A stretch of DNA of 14,984 nt from Methanobrevibacter sp. (GTDB lineage Archaea > Methanobacteriota > Methanobacteria > Methanobacteriales > Methanobacteriaceae): the NCBI GenBank assembly GCA_017652345.1, contig JAGCBE010000126.1:1-14984 (forward strand). Reading direction: 5' to 3'. A program made the translations under genes and the position numbers. Positions 6,092-14,019 of the stretch are shown here, in pieces; positions within the stretch are counted from its first letter, which is position 1, and every line of letters starts with the position of its first letter. The notes below the pieces were generated by a model, which saw only the letters and a program-made list of their open reading frames with translations, searched no databases and was not told the origin of the DNA.

Positions 6092-6106
6092 ATGAAAACG
6101 TTTTCT
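6092..6106. promoter_or_regulatory. 12-bp perfect palindrome in the divergent promoter region; cre-like operator
   Basis: Positions 6094-6105 are a perfect palindrome, GAAAACGTTTTC. With flanks, 6092-6106 (ATGAAAACGTTTTCT) fits the degenerate cre consensus WTGNAANCGNWNNCW bound by the LacI-family regulator CcpA in Firmicutes. It lies between the two operons, in the probable leader of the leftward transcript and upstream of the rightward promoter. It could be a site for host CcpA or another LacI-type protein, a phage regulator site, or chance in an A/T-rich stretch. Confidence 0.35.
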
Positions 6107-6134
6107 AATTTATAAAAAAATTTTCAATTTTTTT

Positions 6135-6164
6135 TTGACAAATTAATATATTATAAATTATACT
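6135..6164 (+). promoter_or_regulatory. Promoter of the rightward structural operon
   Basis: A perfect -35 box, TTGACA, lies at 6135-6140 and a TATACT -10 box at 6159-6164, with 18 bases between them and runs of A/T upstream that resemble an UP element. Transcription would start near 6171, on or next to the AGGAGG binding site of the scaffold gene, giving an extremely short leader. This is the best sigma-70-type promoter seen in the window. Confidence 0.7.
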
Positions 6165-6184
6165 AAAAGTAGGAGGTGTCACAA
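6157..6184 (-). promoter_or_regulatory. Candidate promoter of the leftward operon
   Basis: On the minus strand, a TATAAT -10 box (6162-6157) lies 16 bases after TTGTGA (6184-6179), a partial match to the -35 consensus. It would give a leader of about 110 bases before the first leftward gene at 6038 and would overlap the rightward promoter's -10 box. Other A/T-rich possibilities exist closer to 6038, so the assignment is tentative. Confidence 0.35.
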
Positions 6185-6706
6185 ATGACAGAAGAAGAAA
6201 GATTAAATAACGAAGCAAAAGAACAAAAGGAAGATACTTCAGCAAACGAGTATCAAGAATACATTGATACAATCAATGAATTAAAAAAGAACTCGGTTAG
6301 TAAGGAAAAATACGACCAACTTAAAGCCGAGAAACAAGGACTTATTGAAGCTTTAAAAACTGGTGGTCAAGTAAAAATCGAAGAAGAAAAGGGAAAAGTA
6401 GATATTGACCAACTAAGAAAGGATCTATATGGAAATCCTAACAAACAAATGTCTGATATTGAATATATTGACAAAACACTTCAATTAAGAGACGCACTTA
6501 TTGAGAGGGGTGAACGTGACCCGTTCTTACCAAATGGTGCTGATTATAACTATTCAAAAGAAGACCAAGAAAAAGCTGATTATATCGCTTCAGTTTATCG
6601 TGAATGTTTAGAATATGCAAATGGGGACAACCAAGCGTTTATAAATGAATTAATGCGTAGAACTAAAGACGATAGTCCTATAATGGGTCGTAAATTCAAA
6701 AATTAA
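6185..6706 (+). CDS. Probable scaffold protein
   Basis: From the ATG at 6185 the protein has 173 aa; an upstream GTG at 6176 overlaps the binding site AGGAGG (6171-6176), so the ATG is preferred. It is very acidic and rich in E, K, Q and D, with a predicted coiled coil in the first half (residues 1-65) and a more ordered C-terminal half with the motif DPFLPNGADYNYSKEDQEKA. It has no membrane span and no Cys-rich motif. Scaffold proteins of tailed phages are typically charged, helical and encoded immediately upstream of the major capsid protein, exactly as here. phi29 gp7 is shorter (98 aa). Role assigned from composition and position. Confidence 0.65.
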   Translation: MTEEERLNNEAKEQKEDTSANEYQEYIDTINELKKNSVSKEKYDQLKAEKQGLIEALKTGGQVKIEEEKGKVDIDQLRKDLYGNPNKQMSDIEYIDKTLQLRDALIERGERDPFLPNGADYNYSKEDQEKADYIASVYRECLEYANGDNQAFINELMRRTKDDSPIMGRKFKN

Positions 6707-6724
6707 TTTTAAGGAGGACCAATT

Positions 6725-7900
6725 ATGGCAACTGGTAATTTTTATGGCAAATCGCCTTTATTAAATGCAAATGAAATTTTTACAACAATTTACAACATGA
6801 TTATTTCTCAACGTGTTTTTAGTGATAACATTAAAGGAACTTACGGAACTCTAGTGGATAAGTTTAGAGTAGATGGAACTTTATATGGAGACACTAAACT
6901 TTACTATGCAACTGACTGTTTAGAAAGTTCACCTTGGACTGGTGACAGTGAAGCTGCAAATTTATTAGCTTTAAATAGGCCTGATGACCCAAAAGTTCAA
7001 TATGTTACAATTGACCAATTTAGAAAAATTTGGACAACAATTGATAATTATTTAACAAAGAGAGCTTGGTCAACTGAAGGAGCTTTCAGTTCATTCAATT
7101 CAGTAATGCTTGGATGGATGGGCGAAACAAAGAGAATTTATGATTCTAGATTAATTAATGTATTCGTAGGTAACACTACTTCAAATGCAACAAAAGGAAC
7201 TATTACAATTAACCTAGATGAAGCTTCAAGTGGAGACCCATTATATGGATTAACTGGTGAAGAAAAGAATAGAGTAGAGGCTTCAATTATCGCAAGAGAT
7301 ATTGCAGACTTACTTGTAGATCTAAAAGATACTACTAGAGACTACAACGATTATAAATTTATCCGTTCATATGCAACTGATGATTTAATCTTTGTATGGA
7401 ACAGTGCTTGGGTAAATAAGATTAAGAAAATTGATTTACCTACAATTTTCCACAAAGACGGATTAATGGAAAAGATGGATGAATATATCCTTCCAGCTAA
7501 ATACTTTGGTAGAGCAGTAGCAGCTTCAGACAAAGGTTCAGGTAAAGTAATCAATGGATCTAATGAATATGACCCAACTAAAGGAACTATTCGTTCTAAA
7601 GTTGAAAAGACTGTTACAGTTAGTGGAACTGATTATCATTTATTCCCAGGTGATGAACTACCATCTGGTGCAACAGTAGGAACTTCACAACAATTTACTG
7701 ATGTTGAAGTTTATATTGTAGATTCTACTATTATGTGTAAAGCAATTCATAAGGACGCTGTTCCATTTATGTCAGCCTTCACTACTAACACAGTATGGTG
7801 GAATCCAAGAGCATTAAATGAAAACCATTACTTAATCTGGGGTTATTCAGAACCATGTTATTTATATAACTACCCATTCTTAACTATCAAGAAGAAATAA
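6725..7900 (+). CDS. Major capsid protein
   Basis: A 391-aa protein placed right after the scaffold candidate, with a strong AAGGAGG site upstream. The composition is typical of a major capsid protein: few Cys, many aromatic residues, and a mix of strand and helix. It contains the N-terminal patch NEIFTTIYNMIISQRVFSDN and a helix-rich core (about 120-200). The region around 270-340 (TVTVSGTDYHLFPGDELPSG) may be an insertion in the HK97 fold. Length is near that of the 44AHJD/phi29 group (about 400-450 aa). A terminator-like hairpin follows at 7915-7952, as would suit a gene whose product is needed in hundreds of copies. The call rests on length, order and the very even codon choice. Confidence 0.8.
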   Translation: MATGNFYGKSPLLNANEIFTTIYNMIISQRVFSDNIKGTYGTLVDKFRVDGTLYGDTKLYYATDCLESSPWTGDSEAANLLALNRPDDPKVQYVTIDQFRKIWTTIDNYLTKRAWSTEGAFSSFNSVMLGWMGETKRIYDSRLINVFVGNTTSNATKGTITINLDEASSGDPLYGLTGEEKNRVEASIIARDIADLLVDLKDTTRDYNDYKFIRSYATDDLIFVWNSAWVNKIKKIDLPTIFHKDGLMEKMDEYILPAKYFGRAVAASDKGSGKVINGSNEYDPTKGTIRSKVEKTVTVSGTDYHLFPGDELPSGATVGTSQQFTDVEVYIVDSTIMCKAIHKDAVPFMSAFTTNTVWWNPRALNENHYLIWGYSEPCYLYNYPFLTIKKK

Positions 7901-7914
7901 TTAAGCATAAAAAT

Positions 7915-7952
7915 AAGAGAGTGGAATAATGTTTTTCACTCTCTTTTCCTTT
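7915..7952 (+). terminator. Terminator/attenuator between capsid and tail genes
   Basis: Positions 7915-7923 pair perfectly with 7937-7945 (9 bp) around a 13-base loop, and the stem runs into TTTTCCTTT. It stands in the only sizeable gap (66 bases) of the rightward operon. No new promoter is evident after it, so it probably lets only part of the transcripts continue to the tail and collar genes, raising the capsid to tail ratio. Confidence 0.75.
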
Positions 7953-7966
7953 AAGGAGGTATAGAA

Positions 7967-10465
7967 ATGTATAATATTCATTTATTTACAAATTACAACA
8001 ATTATTACAATAGACAAGTAAAATTCAAAGCAACTCTTAATGAATATTTAACGGATGATGATATATTCTTAATCACATTTCAAAAGAGAAACTTTGTAAT
8101 TGCTGATGGTATTAGAACACAACACATTATAGAATACGCTGAACACCTTCCAACGCCAAACTATTTAATAGCAGAAGATGAAAAAACACATGCTTTTACT
8201 AGATGGTTCGTTATTGAGTGTAGACAAACAAGAGGTATGCAATACACCTTATCCCTAAAGCGTGATACAATAGCCGATTTTTACGATACTATAAAGGCTA
8301 GTCCTTTACTAGTAAAGAAAGGTTATGTTGATGATAATAATGTTCTTGTATTTAATAAAGAAATGCAAGAATACAACAAAGTTAAGAAAAATGAATTATT
8401 AATAAAAGACAAAACAAATAGTGGTTATGTAGTCGGATTTATTGACCAAGATAAAGACCACGCTTCAAAGATTTATACATCATATAAAATAGAATTACAA
8501 GTAGACTTTGATTATTCAGCTTTACCAAGTTCAGTAACTGATTATATGGCAATTGGTAATGCAACTCCAACTTCAACAGCCAAAAGAATTGTAGGTGAAA
8601 ATAAAGCTAATGTATGTTTGAAAGTAAACTTTGGATCATATAAATTTGTTGTAGATGGTTTAAATAGAGACATTTATTCAAATTATAATCTTAATGAATA
8701 TTTTTGGATGAACGGATATAGAGGAAAATACACTGCAATAACTGATACAGGAACAAATTATGGAAACGGAATTTTTTATACTGGTTCAACTACAATTGGT
8801 AATTATTCTCTTTCTAATAATTGTATTATTGACTGTGGCGAAAATGGAAAATCTTTAGAAATTGCTAATCAAGTCAGTTTATATGTAGCAAATAAATTTT
8901 CACAATTTGATTTATCATATATTGAAGATTGGTTTTCAATTAATACGCTACCAAAAACAACTGTTGAATCATATGATGGAAAAATATGTGAAATAAGCGG
9001 AACATATTATAGATGTGAAGTTACTAGAAGTGGTTCTTCAAATTTAGAAACTATAACACCGCCAAGTTATGAATTAGCAACATTAAAAAGCTTAATGCCT
9101 TCAAGTGAATTAAGTTATTGGGCAAGTTATAATAATAATATAACTCCAAAATATATAACAGGTCATTCACCTTCTGATATGCTAATTAGTGATTTTACCG
9201 CTTATGCAAATACTGAACAAGTATATATTAAGTTAGTTCAACAAGACACTAATATATATACATACTTAACTCCCAGTGCAAATAGAAACCATCTCATTGA
9301 CAATCCTTATGATATGTTCGTTATTCCTTACAGTGATGAAATGGTTTATGAAGTAAACTCTACAAATTATAATGCTAATAAAAATATGGCAATAAATTTA
9401 GCACAAGCAATTTGTCAAGCAAGTGGTAGTTCAGTTTATGATATACAAATTGTTCCTTATTGTCCGTTTAGTGTTCCTACAAGTCCATCTATTGACTTTA
9501 GCTTAATAAATAGCCAAGCAATATATTTGGATGCTGATGACACAGTATGCGGTTATTACTTTTGGGCTTCAAAATCAAGTGGTGAATTAACTTTAAGTGA
9601 AACAAGAGAAGAATTAACTTTAAGTGGTGATAGTTATTCTTATAAGGAAATAACACAGTTAAGGCAATACTTCTTATGTTCACCAAATAAAGAAAGTGTT
9701 TATGAATTTAATCCAGCAATGAACAAAGGTGTAACTGAATGGAAAATATCATATGATTATAGACCATTTAGTTCTTACATAAAAGTTCAACCTACTTGGA
9801 ATTATCTTTATTCTTTAAACACTTCTACATTTAATGGATTAACTGACCAAAGAGGACTTTTATATAACGGAAATTATAGTATCACTCAATTAAGCAATGC
9901 TTGGAATGAATATGTAAACTCTAATAAGAATTATCAAGCAATATTTGATACTGAAATTAAGACACAAATTTCCCAAAATCAATTACAAAATAAAGCATAT
10001 GAAGAAACAATTGGAATTAGATCATATAATTTAAATCCAATTAAAGCTGTTATGAATGTAATTGGTATGGAAAAGGAAATTGACTTCATGCGTGAAAATC
10101 AGTCAATAGATATCAACGCTAGAAGACAATTATTCAATTATCAATTAGATAATATAAAATCTCAACCAAACACAATAAGAAAAATGACTTCTATTAATAC
10201 TGATTTTAGGATTTTCCCTTTTGTTGAAGTTTATGATACAACTCCACAAGATAAACAAAACTTTGATAATTTAATCAAGTATAATGGTATGACAATAATG
10301 GTTATGGGATTTATGGAAGAATACTTACAAGCCAACACCGAAACATTCTTCCAAGCTTCAGTAGTAAGATTTACTGATTGTATAGGTGTTGAAAATGATT
10401 ATACACTTGTCTCTGATATCAATAATGAATTAGAGATGGGATTATATATAACAAAGGAGGTATAA
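7967..10465 (+). CDS. Tail knob / distal tail tube protein (phi29 gp9 type)
   Basis: An 832-aa protein, the largest in the window. Residues 80-108 contain WFVIECRQTRGMQYTLSLKR followed by DTIADF, a signature of the N-terminal region in phi29-type tail knob proteins, which form the tail tube that delivers DNA. The rest is strand-rich with many Tyr, Asn and Ser. phi29 gp9 is about 600 aa, so some 230 extra residues are present, perhaps surface loops or a host-interaction domain in the middle (about 190-560). The motif ELTLS is duplicated around residues 540-555. No lysozyme, amidase or endopeptidase motif was seen, so a tail-associated lysin activity cannot be claimed. The ATG at 7967 has AAGGAGG 7 bases upstream. 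Identity as tail tube/knob is well supported; host-range function is inferred. Confidence 0.75.
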   Translation: MYNIHLFTNYNNYYNRQVKFKATLNEYLTDDDIFLITFQKRNFVIADGIRTQHIIEYAEHLPTPNYLIAEDEKTHAFTRWFVIECRQTRGMQYTLSLKRDTIADFYDTIKASPLLVKKGYVDDNNVLVFNKEMQEYNKVKKNELLIKDKTNSGYVVGFIDQDKDHASKIYTSYKIELQVDFDYSALPSSVTDYMAIGNATPTSTAKRIVGENKANVCLKVNFGSYKFVVDGLNRDIYSNYNLNEYFWMNGYRGKYTAITDTGTNYGNGIFYTGSTTIGNYSLSNNCIIDCGENGKSLEIANQVSLYVANKFSQFDLSYIEDWFSINTLPKTTVESYDGKICEISGTYYRCEVTRSGSSNLETITPPSYELATLKSLMPSSELSYWASYNNNITPKYITGHSPSDMLISDFTAYANTEQVYIKLVQQDTNIYTYLTPSANRNHLIDNPYDMFVIPYSDEMVYEVNSTNYNANKNMAINLAQAICQASGSSVYDIQIVPYCPFSVPTSPSIDFSLINSQAIYLDADDTVCGYYFWASKSSGELTLSETREELTLSGDSYSYKEITQLRQYFLCSPNKESVYEFNPAMNKGVTEWKISYDYRPFSSYIKVQPTWNYLYSLNTSTFNGLTDQRGLLYNGNYSITQLSNAWNEYVNSNKNYQAIFDTEIKTQISQNQLQNKAYEETIGIRSYNLNPIKAVMNVIGMEKEIDFMRENQSIDINARRQLFNYQLDNIKSQPNTIRKMTSINTDFRIFPFVEVYDTTPQDKQNFDNLIKYNGMTIMVMGFMEEYLQANTETFFQASVVRFTDCIGVENDYTLVSDINNELEMGLYITKEV
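9584..9626 (+). repeat. 16-bp direct repeat inside the tail gene
   Basis: The 16-base sequence at 9584-9599 recurs exactly at 9611-9626, a 27-base step (nine codons, so the frame is kept). It makes the peptide ELTLS appear twice. It looks like a recent short in-frame duplication in a surface-exposed part of the tail protein. Confidence 0.8.
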
Positions 10466-10466
10466 T

Positions 10467-10874
10467 ATGGGTTACTATGAACAAGGCTTTTCAAATTTAG
10501 GCGGTCAAATTGGTGGTGCTGTTGAAAAAATCGCCATTTCAGCCGTTGCAAAGAGTGAAGTGAATAAGAATAAGGCAAAAGGTGAAAAACAAGAATTAGA
10601 CGTCATTAATCAACAATTAGAGACTACTAATCTACAAAATGACATGCTTAAAGAAGAGAAGGGCATTGCTAAACAAGAAAAATCACTTCAATCACAACTA
10701 AAAAAATTTAGTGGTGACCCTAACCAATGGAGTGAGAAGTATAAACTAGCTCACGAAAATATGGTTAAAAGAGTTGAAGCAATGGCTCTTCAACGACAAA
10801 ACTTTGAAACTAGAAAAAAGTTAGTTCAAGAAAAAATGGAGGAACTAGCTAAGATGAGAGGAAGTGGCAAGTAA
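10467..10874 (+). CDS. Coiled-coil virion-associated protein, unknown function
   Basis: A 135-aa protein. The N-terminus is glycine-rich and mildly hydrophobic (FSNLGGQIGGAVEKIAISAV). Residues 30-130 are a long charged coiled coil rich in K, Q and E. It lies between the tail knob and portal genes, so it is probably a virion component. A Gly-rich amphipathic start plus coiled coil is reminiscent of small internal or ejected proteins, or of a tail assembly chaperone, but no family is recognised. The binding site AAGGAGG is at 10454-10460. Its stop shares a base with the start of the portal gene. Confidence 0.75.
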   Translation: MGYYEQGFSNLGGQIGGAVEKIAISAVAKSEVNKNKAKGEKQELDVINQQLETTNLQNDMLKEEKGIAKQEKSLQSQLKKFSGDPNQWSEKYKLAHENMVKRVEAMALQRQNFETRKKLVQEKMEELAKMRGSGK

Positions 10875-12001
10875 TGGGAAAAGGTAACGGAAAAAATAAT
10901 GCTTTTCTTCCTAACATTGAATGGATGATTAAAGCTGGAATTGACCCAAAAACTGGTTTACCTGTAAAAATGGGTAAAAGTGGAAGTAAATTAAAAGAAG
11001 GCATAAAAAGAGCATTAAGAATACTTGATGAACAAGACGCTATCAATAGAGGTAAATGGTATAATATTCCATGTGATCTAACAAGCCAAGACTTGGAAAG
11101 ACTATTGTATTATAAAGGTCAATTATGTTTGTTTTATTCAAAAGATTTAGAACAATTCTTCATTCTTCCTTTTACTCTTTGTAGTGACAAAGGAAATGGG
11201 CTTGACGTTTATGGTAGATATAATTATATAAAGCCCGTTCCACTTAATGCAAGTTCAGAAGAAGACAAAAAAACTCCAATTGAAATTTACTTATCTTCTC
11301 TATGCTTAAAAGTTGTATATTCTCCAAAAGAAATTATAACTGAAGATGATTTATATAATAGTGCAGTAATCATAAGAGATTATAACCCACAATTAGATCC
11401 AACAAATATTATTCCACGTTCATTCCTTCAAGAAGATATTATAGATGTAATGTCTGACTGTATTCCATTTATGAGAACTTCATTATTACTTGGAACTGGT
11501 GTAACTGGTGTAAGAGTGCAAGATGGAGACCAAGCAAATGAAGTTGCTGAAGCATGTAATGCAATGGAAACAAAAGCTTTAAAAGGTGAGCCTTGGATTC
11601 CACTAACTTCTACTTTAGAGTTCCAAGAACTAACTAACACAACTAAAACAAATAATTCAGAAGAATATATGTTAGCAATGCAAAGTTTAGATAATTTTAG
11701 ACTTTCATTATATGGTATAGATAATGGTGGATTATTTGAAAAGAAAGCACATGAACTTCAAAGTGAAGCTGATATAAATGGTGGACCAGTCGGTTTAGTG
11801 CTTCAAGATAAAGTCACAATATCTCAAAATGCTTGTAACATTATAAATAGTATATGGGATATTGGAATGTGGTTTGAACCTTCTGAAACTATTATTAAAG
11901 CTGATACTAATGGGGATGGAATGTTATATGATCGTGACGATTCACAAACACAAACTGGAACTGATACATCTGTAAATGAAGGCGGTGAAGATAATGATTA
12001 A
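10874..12001 (+). CDS. Portal (upper collar / head-tail connector) protein, phi29 gp10 type
   Basis: A 375-aa protein with the pattern of phi29/44AHJD upper collar proteins near the N-terminus: WYNIPCDLTSQDLERLLYYK, then GQLCLFY and FILPFTL, and DVYGRYNYIKPVPLN at about residues 62-125. The central and C-terminal part (about 180-340) is mainly helical, as in the portal wing, stem and crown, and the last 30 residues are acidic and low in complexity. phi29 gp10 is 309 aa. Twelve copies form the ring through which the packaging ATPase threads DNA. The ATG at 10874 overlaps the previous stop (TAATG), with AGAGGA upstream. Family and gene order agree. Confidence 0.85.
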   Translation: MGKGNGKNNAFLPNIEWMIKAGIDPKTGLPVKMGKSGSKLKEGIKRALRILDEQDAINRGKWYNIPCDLTSQDLERLLYYKGQLCLFYSKDLEQFFILPFTLCSDKGNGLDVYGRYNYIKPVPLNASSEEDKKTPIEIYLSSLCLKVVYSPKEIITEDDLYNSAVIIRDYNPQLDPTNIIPRSFLQEDIIDVMSDCIPFMRTSLLLGTGVTGVRVQDGDQANEVAEACNAMETKALKGEPWIPLTSTLEFQELTNTTKTNNSEEYMLAMQSLDNFRLSLYGIDNGGLFEKKAHELQSEADINGGPVGLVLQDKVTISQNACNIINSIWDIGMWFEPSETIIKADTNGDGMLYDRDDSQTQTGTDTSVNEGGEDND

Positions 12002-12578
12002 ATATAACACAATGTCACTAGCTGACGTATGGACTGATAGTGAAGAATTTAAAACTGAATATAAAGATTCAGCATTTTATCGAGTAGGAGAAAGATTATA
12101 TGATGGAGTAGAACAAGTAAACAATGTGACAATGCCTGATAATATTACTTTATTCTTTACTATGTTTTATGCTAGATATAATGATACTCCAATTTCAAAT
12201 GACAATATAGATGTGTTTAAATTAAAGGTTTTTACAACTATATTTGAATATGGTCCAATATGGCAAAGAAAACTCGAAATTCAAAAAGCAATTAGGGGTT
12301 TAACTGAAGATGATATAAGAGTTGGAGGTAAAATGATATATAATCACGCAATGCATGACGCTTCAGCTCCAACAACTGATAGTTTAGAAGAAACAACTTA
12401 TATTGATTCACAAGATACCGCTAACAATAAGAAATCAAAATTAAGTGCTTATAATGAACTTGTAATGTTACTTGATGATGGAATTTCAAAAGAATTTTTA
12501 GATAAATTCAAAAAATTATTCAAAATTGTTTTAGCAACTGATAGACCATTATATATCTATGAAGAGGAGGATGATTAA
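11994..12578 (+). CDS. Lower collar protein (phi29 gp11 type)
   Basis: The ATG at 11994 has GGTGA 5 bases upstream and gives 194 aa; the frame is open six codons earlier, but without a good site. It follows the portal gene with an 8-base overlap, the same order as gp10-gp11 in phi29. The start MIKYNTMSLADVWTDSEEFK, and an aromatic-rich middle with NITLFFTMFYARYND, resemble lower collar proteins of small podoviruses, which join portal and tail knob. It is shorter than phi29 gp11 (293 aa). The C-terminal 60 residues are acidic and helical. The assignment depends mainly on gene order plus these patterns. Confidence 0.65.
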   Translation: MIKYNTMSLADVWTDSEEFKTEYKDSAFYRVGERLYDGVEQVNNVTMPDNITLFFTMFYARYNDTPISNDNIDVFKLKVFTTIFEYGPIWQRKLEIQKAIRGLTEDDIRVGGKMIYNHAMHDASAPTTDSLEETTYIDSQDTANNKKSKLSAYNELVMLLDDGISKEFLDKFKKLFKIVLATDRPLYIYEEEDD

Positions 12579-12580
12579 TA

Positions 12581-12922
12581 ATGTCTGAAAAAGTAATTGA
12601 ATTTTTGACTAACTGTTTACCAGCTTTAATTGCTGGACTAGCTTGTATTCTAACAATGTTTAAGGTTCTAGGTGGAATCAATGAATGGAAAGGTTCAATT
12701 AATGCAACAAATTTGAAGCAACTAGACAAAGACATGAAGAACGTAATTAAAAAGAACCAACAACTTATTCAACAAAATGAAGAATATAAAAATGAACTTG
12801 TTAGTTTAAAAGAAGATTTTAAAAATATGTTAATACGTTTTAATGCGTTAGCTGAAGAACTACAACAAGCTTCTACTGAAGAAACTGAAGAAAAAACTGA
12901 AGAACAAGAAGAAGGTGAATAA
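12581..12922 (+). CDS. Small membrane protein with coiled coil (holin or lysis candidate)
   Basis: A 113-aa protein with one hydrophobic segment (about residues 8-32, LPALIAGLACILTMFKVLGG), a coiled coil at about 45-95 with Lys/Glu/Gln heptads, and a strongly acidic tail made of EETEE-type repeats. This is the layout of single-span phage membrane proteins. A holin-like role is a common guess for such proteins late in the structural operon, but the coiled-coil tail is unusual for a simple holin, and a spanin-like or membrane-anchored virion protein is as likely. The GAGGAGG site overlaps the end of the lower collar gene. No enzyme motif is present. Confidence 0.65.
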   Translation: MSEKVIEFLTNCLPALIAGLACILTMFKVLGGINEWKGSINATNLKQLDKDMKNVIKKNQQLIQQNEEYKNELVSLKEDFKNMLIRFNALAEELQQASTEETEEKTEEQEEGE

Positions 12923-12923
12923 T

Positions 12924-13316
12924 ATGTCAGCAACTACAAAAAGATATATGAAACTCTCTTTCTTATTCTTTTGGCTAGGGGTATTATTTACATTTCTTCC
13001 CTTAATAATTTTTGGTATTAAAGGATGTATGGATGGAACAATTGATATTACACATAAATTAAGTTTAGGATTATGCTTTACAAGTGCGTTGTTCTTAACA
13101 GTTTTAGGTGTTAAATCAAAATATAATTGTAGATCTATTACTTATTTATTACTTTTTGGATGTTACTTTGTTGTTAAACAAATTGAAGTTGTTATTATAG
13201 TGGCTGGAATTTGTTGTATTTCGGATGAATTTATATGTCGTCCATTACATAAACATTTCCATGAAAAAGCCGTTATAAATAAAGAAATTGACAAACGACT
13301 TCCAAAGGAGGAATAA
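12924..13316 (+). CDS. Multi-span membrane protein, unknown function
   Basis: From the ATG at 12924 this is 130 aa; the GTG at 12915 in the same frame lies inside the AAGGTGA binding site. There are three to four hydrophobic segments: about 10-31 (LSFLFFWLGVLFTFLPLIIF), 46-63 (LSLGLCFTSALFLTVLG) and one long or two short spans at 72-98. The C-terminus is charged (KHFHEKAVINKEIDKRLPKEE region) and probably cytoplasmic. The loop between spans contains several Cys. No family is recognised. With the neighbours on both sides it forms a block of three membrane proteins before the fibre gene, so lysis, superinfection exclusion or DNA entry are possible roles, none shown. Confidence 0.7.
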   Translation: MSATTKRYMKLSFLFFWLGVLFTFLPLIIFGIKGCMDGTIDITHKLSLGLCFTSALFLTVLGVKSKYNCRSITYLLLFGCYFVVKQIEVVIIVAGICCISDEFICRPLHKHFHEKAVINKEIDKRLPKEE

Positions 13317-13319
13317 TAT

Positions 13320-14018
13320 ATGATATACAATAAAGAAAGAGGAAAGAAAACGAGAGAGTTTATCTCTAATACTAAAAATGCAATAGCGGTATTTATACTT
13401 TCAGCAATTGCAATGTTTTTAGTCCCATTGCTTGGTTCTTATGCAACTGGAACAAGTCAATTTCCGACAACAGTTGCCGAGTGGATATTATATTTCACTT
13501 GTGCAATAGCTGTCTCAATATGTTCATTGATGATTTATTTAGCATTACATAATCAAGGAAAACTAAATGTTAAGGATGAAGAAGAATATTTAAGAGCAAA
13601 AGAGCTTCATCTTAAAAACTTTGAACGCATGAACGGAAAGGAATTGATTCCAGTAGATCCATTCAAATGGGAAAAGAAACAAAAGACAATGAAAGGTATA
13701 TTTCAAACGCTAGGAATATTCTTTGGACTTTTAGGCTTTGGTCTAGGAGTTTTATGTTGGAACAATAGTCAATTTATATCTTCTACATTCTCAATAGTTC
13801 TTTCAATTGGTTTTGGTCTCGTTCATATGGGAGACGTTGAAAGAATGTTCACTGAAGGATGGTTAGAATGGGAAATGTATGTTGATAAAAAATTGAATGA
13901 AGAAGAAAAACGAAAACAAGCCGAAATAGAGCTTTTAAAACAAGAGAGTGTTAATAATACACTTAATGCTAAAAAGCTTGAAAATGACATAAATAATTCA
14001 ATTAAGGAGGTAAATTAA
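13320..14018 (+). CDS. Four-span membrane protein, unknown function
   Basis: A 232-aa protein with two pairs of membrane segments: about 20-44 (AIAVFILSAIAMFLVPLLG), 52-76, 128-149 (GIFQTLGIFFGLLGFGLGVL) and 154-173. A charged loop of about 50 residues (77-127) separates the pairs. The last 50 residues form a charged, Lys/Glu/Asn-rich helix likely to be a coiled coil. The start ATG at 13320 has AAGGAGG upstream, and the stop is one base before the next start. No homologous family is recognised. Membrane proteins of this size are rare in phi29-type genomes, so this is one of the more original genes in the window. Confidence 0.7.
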   Translation: MIYNKERGKKTREFISNTKNAIAVFILSAIAMFLVPLLGSYATGTSQFPTTVAEWILYFTCAIAVSICSLMIYLALHNQGKLNVKDEEEYLRAKELHLKNFERMNGKELIPVDPFKWEKKQKTMKGIFQTLGIFFGLLGFGLGVLCWNNSQFISSTFSIVLSIGFGLVHMGDVERMFTEGWLEWEMYVDKKLNEEEKRKQAEIELLKQESVNNTLNAKKLENDINNSIKEVN

Positions 14019-14019
14019 T

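Noticed and set aside
10461..10466. TATAAT at the start of the coiled-coil gene as a promoter
   Set aside because: It overlaps the stop codon and binding site of adjacent genes, and no -35 box stands at the right distance upstream.
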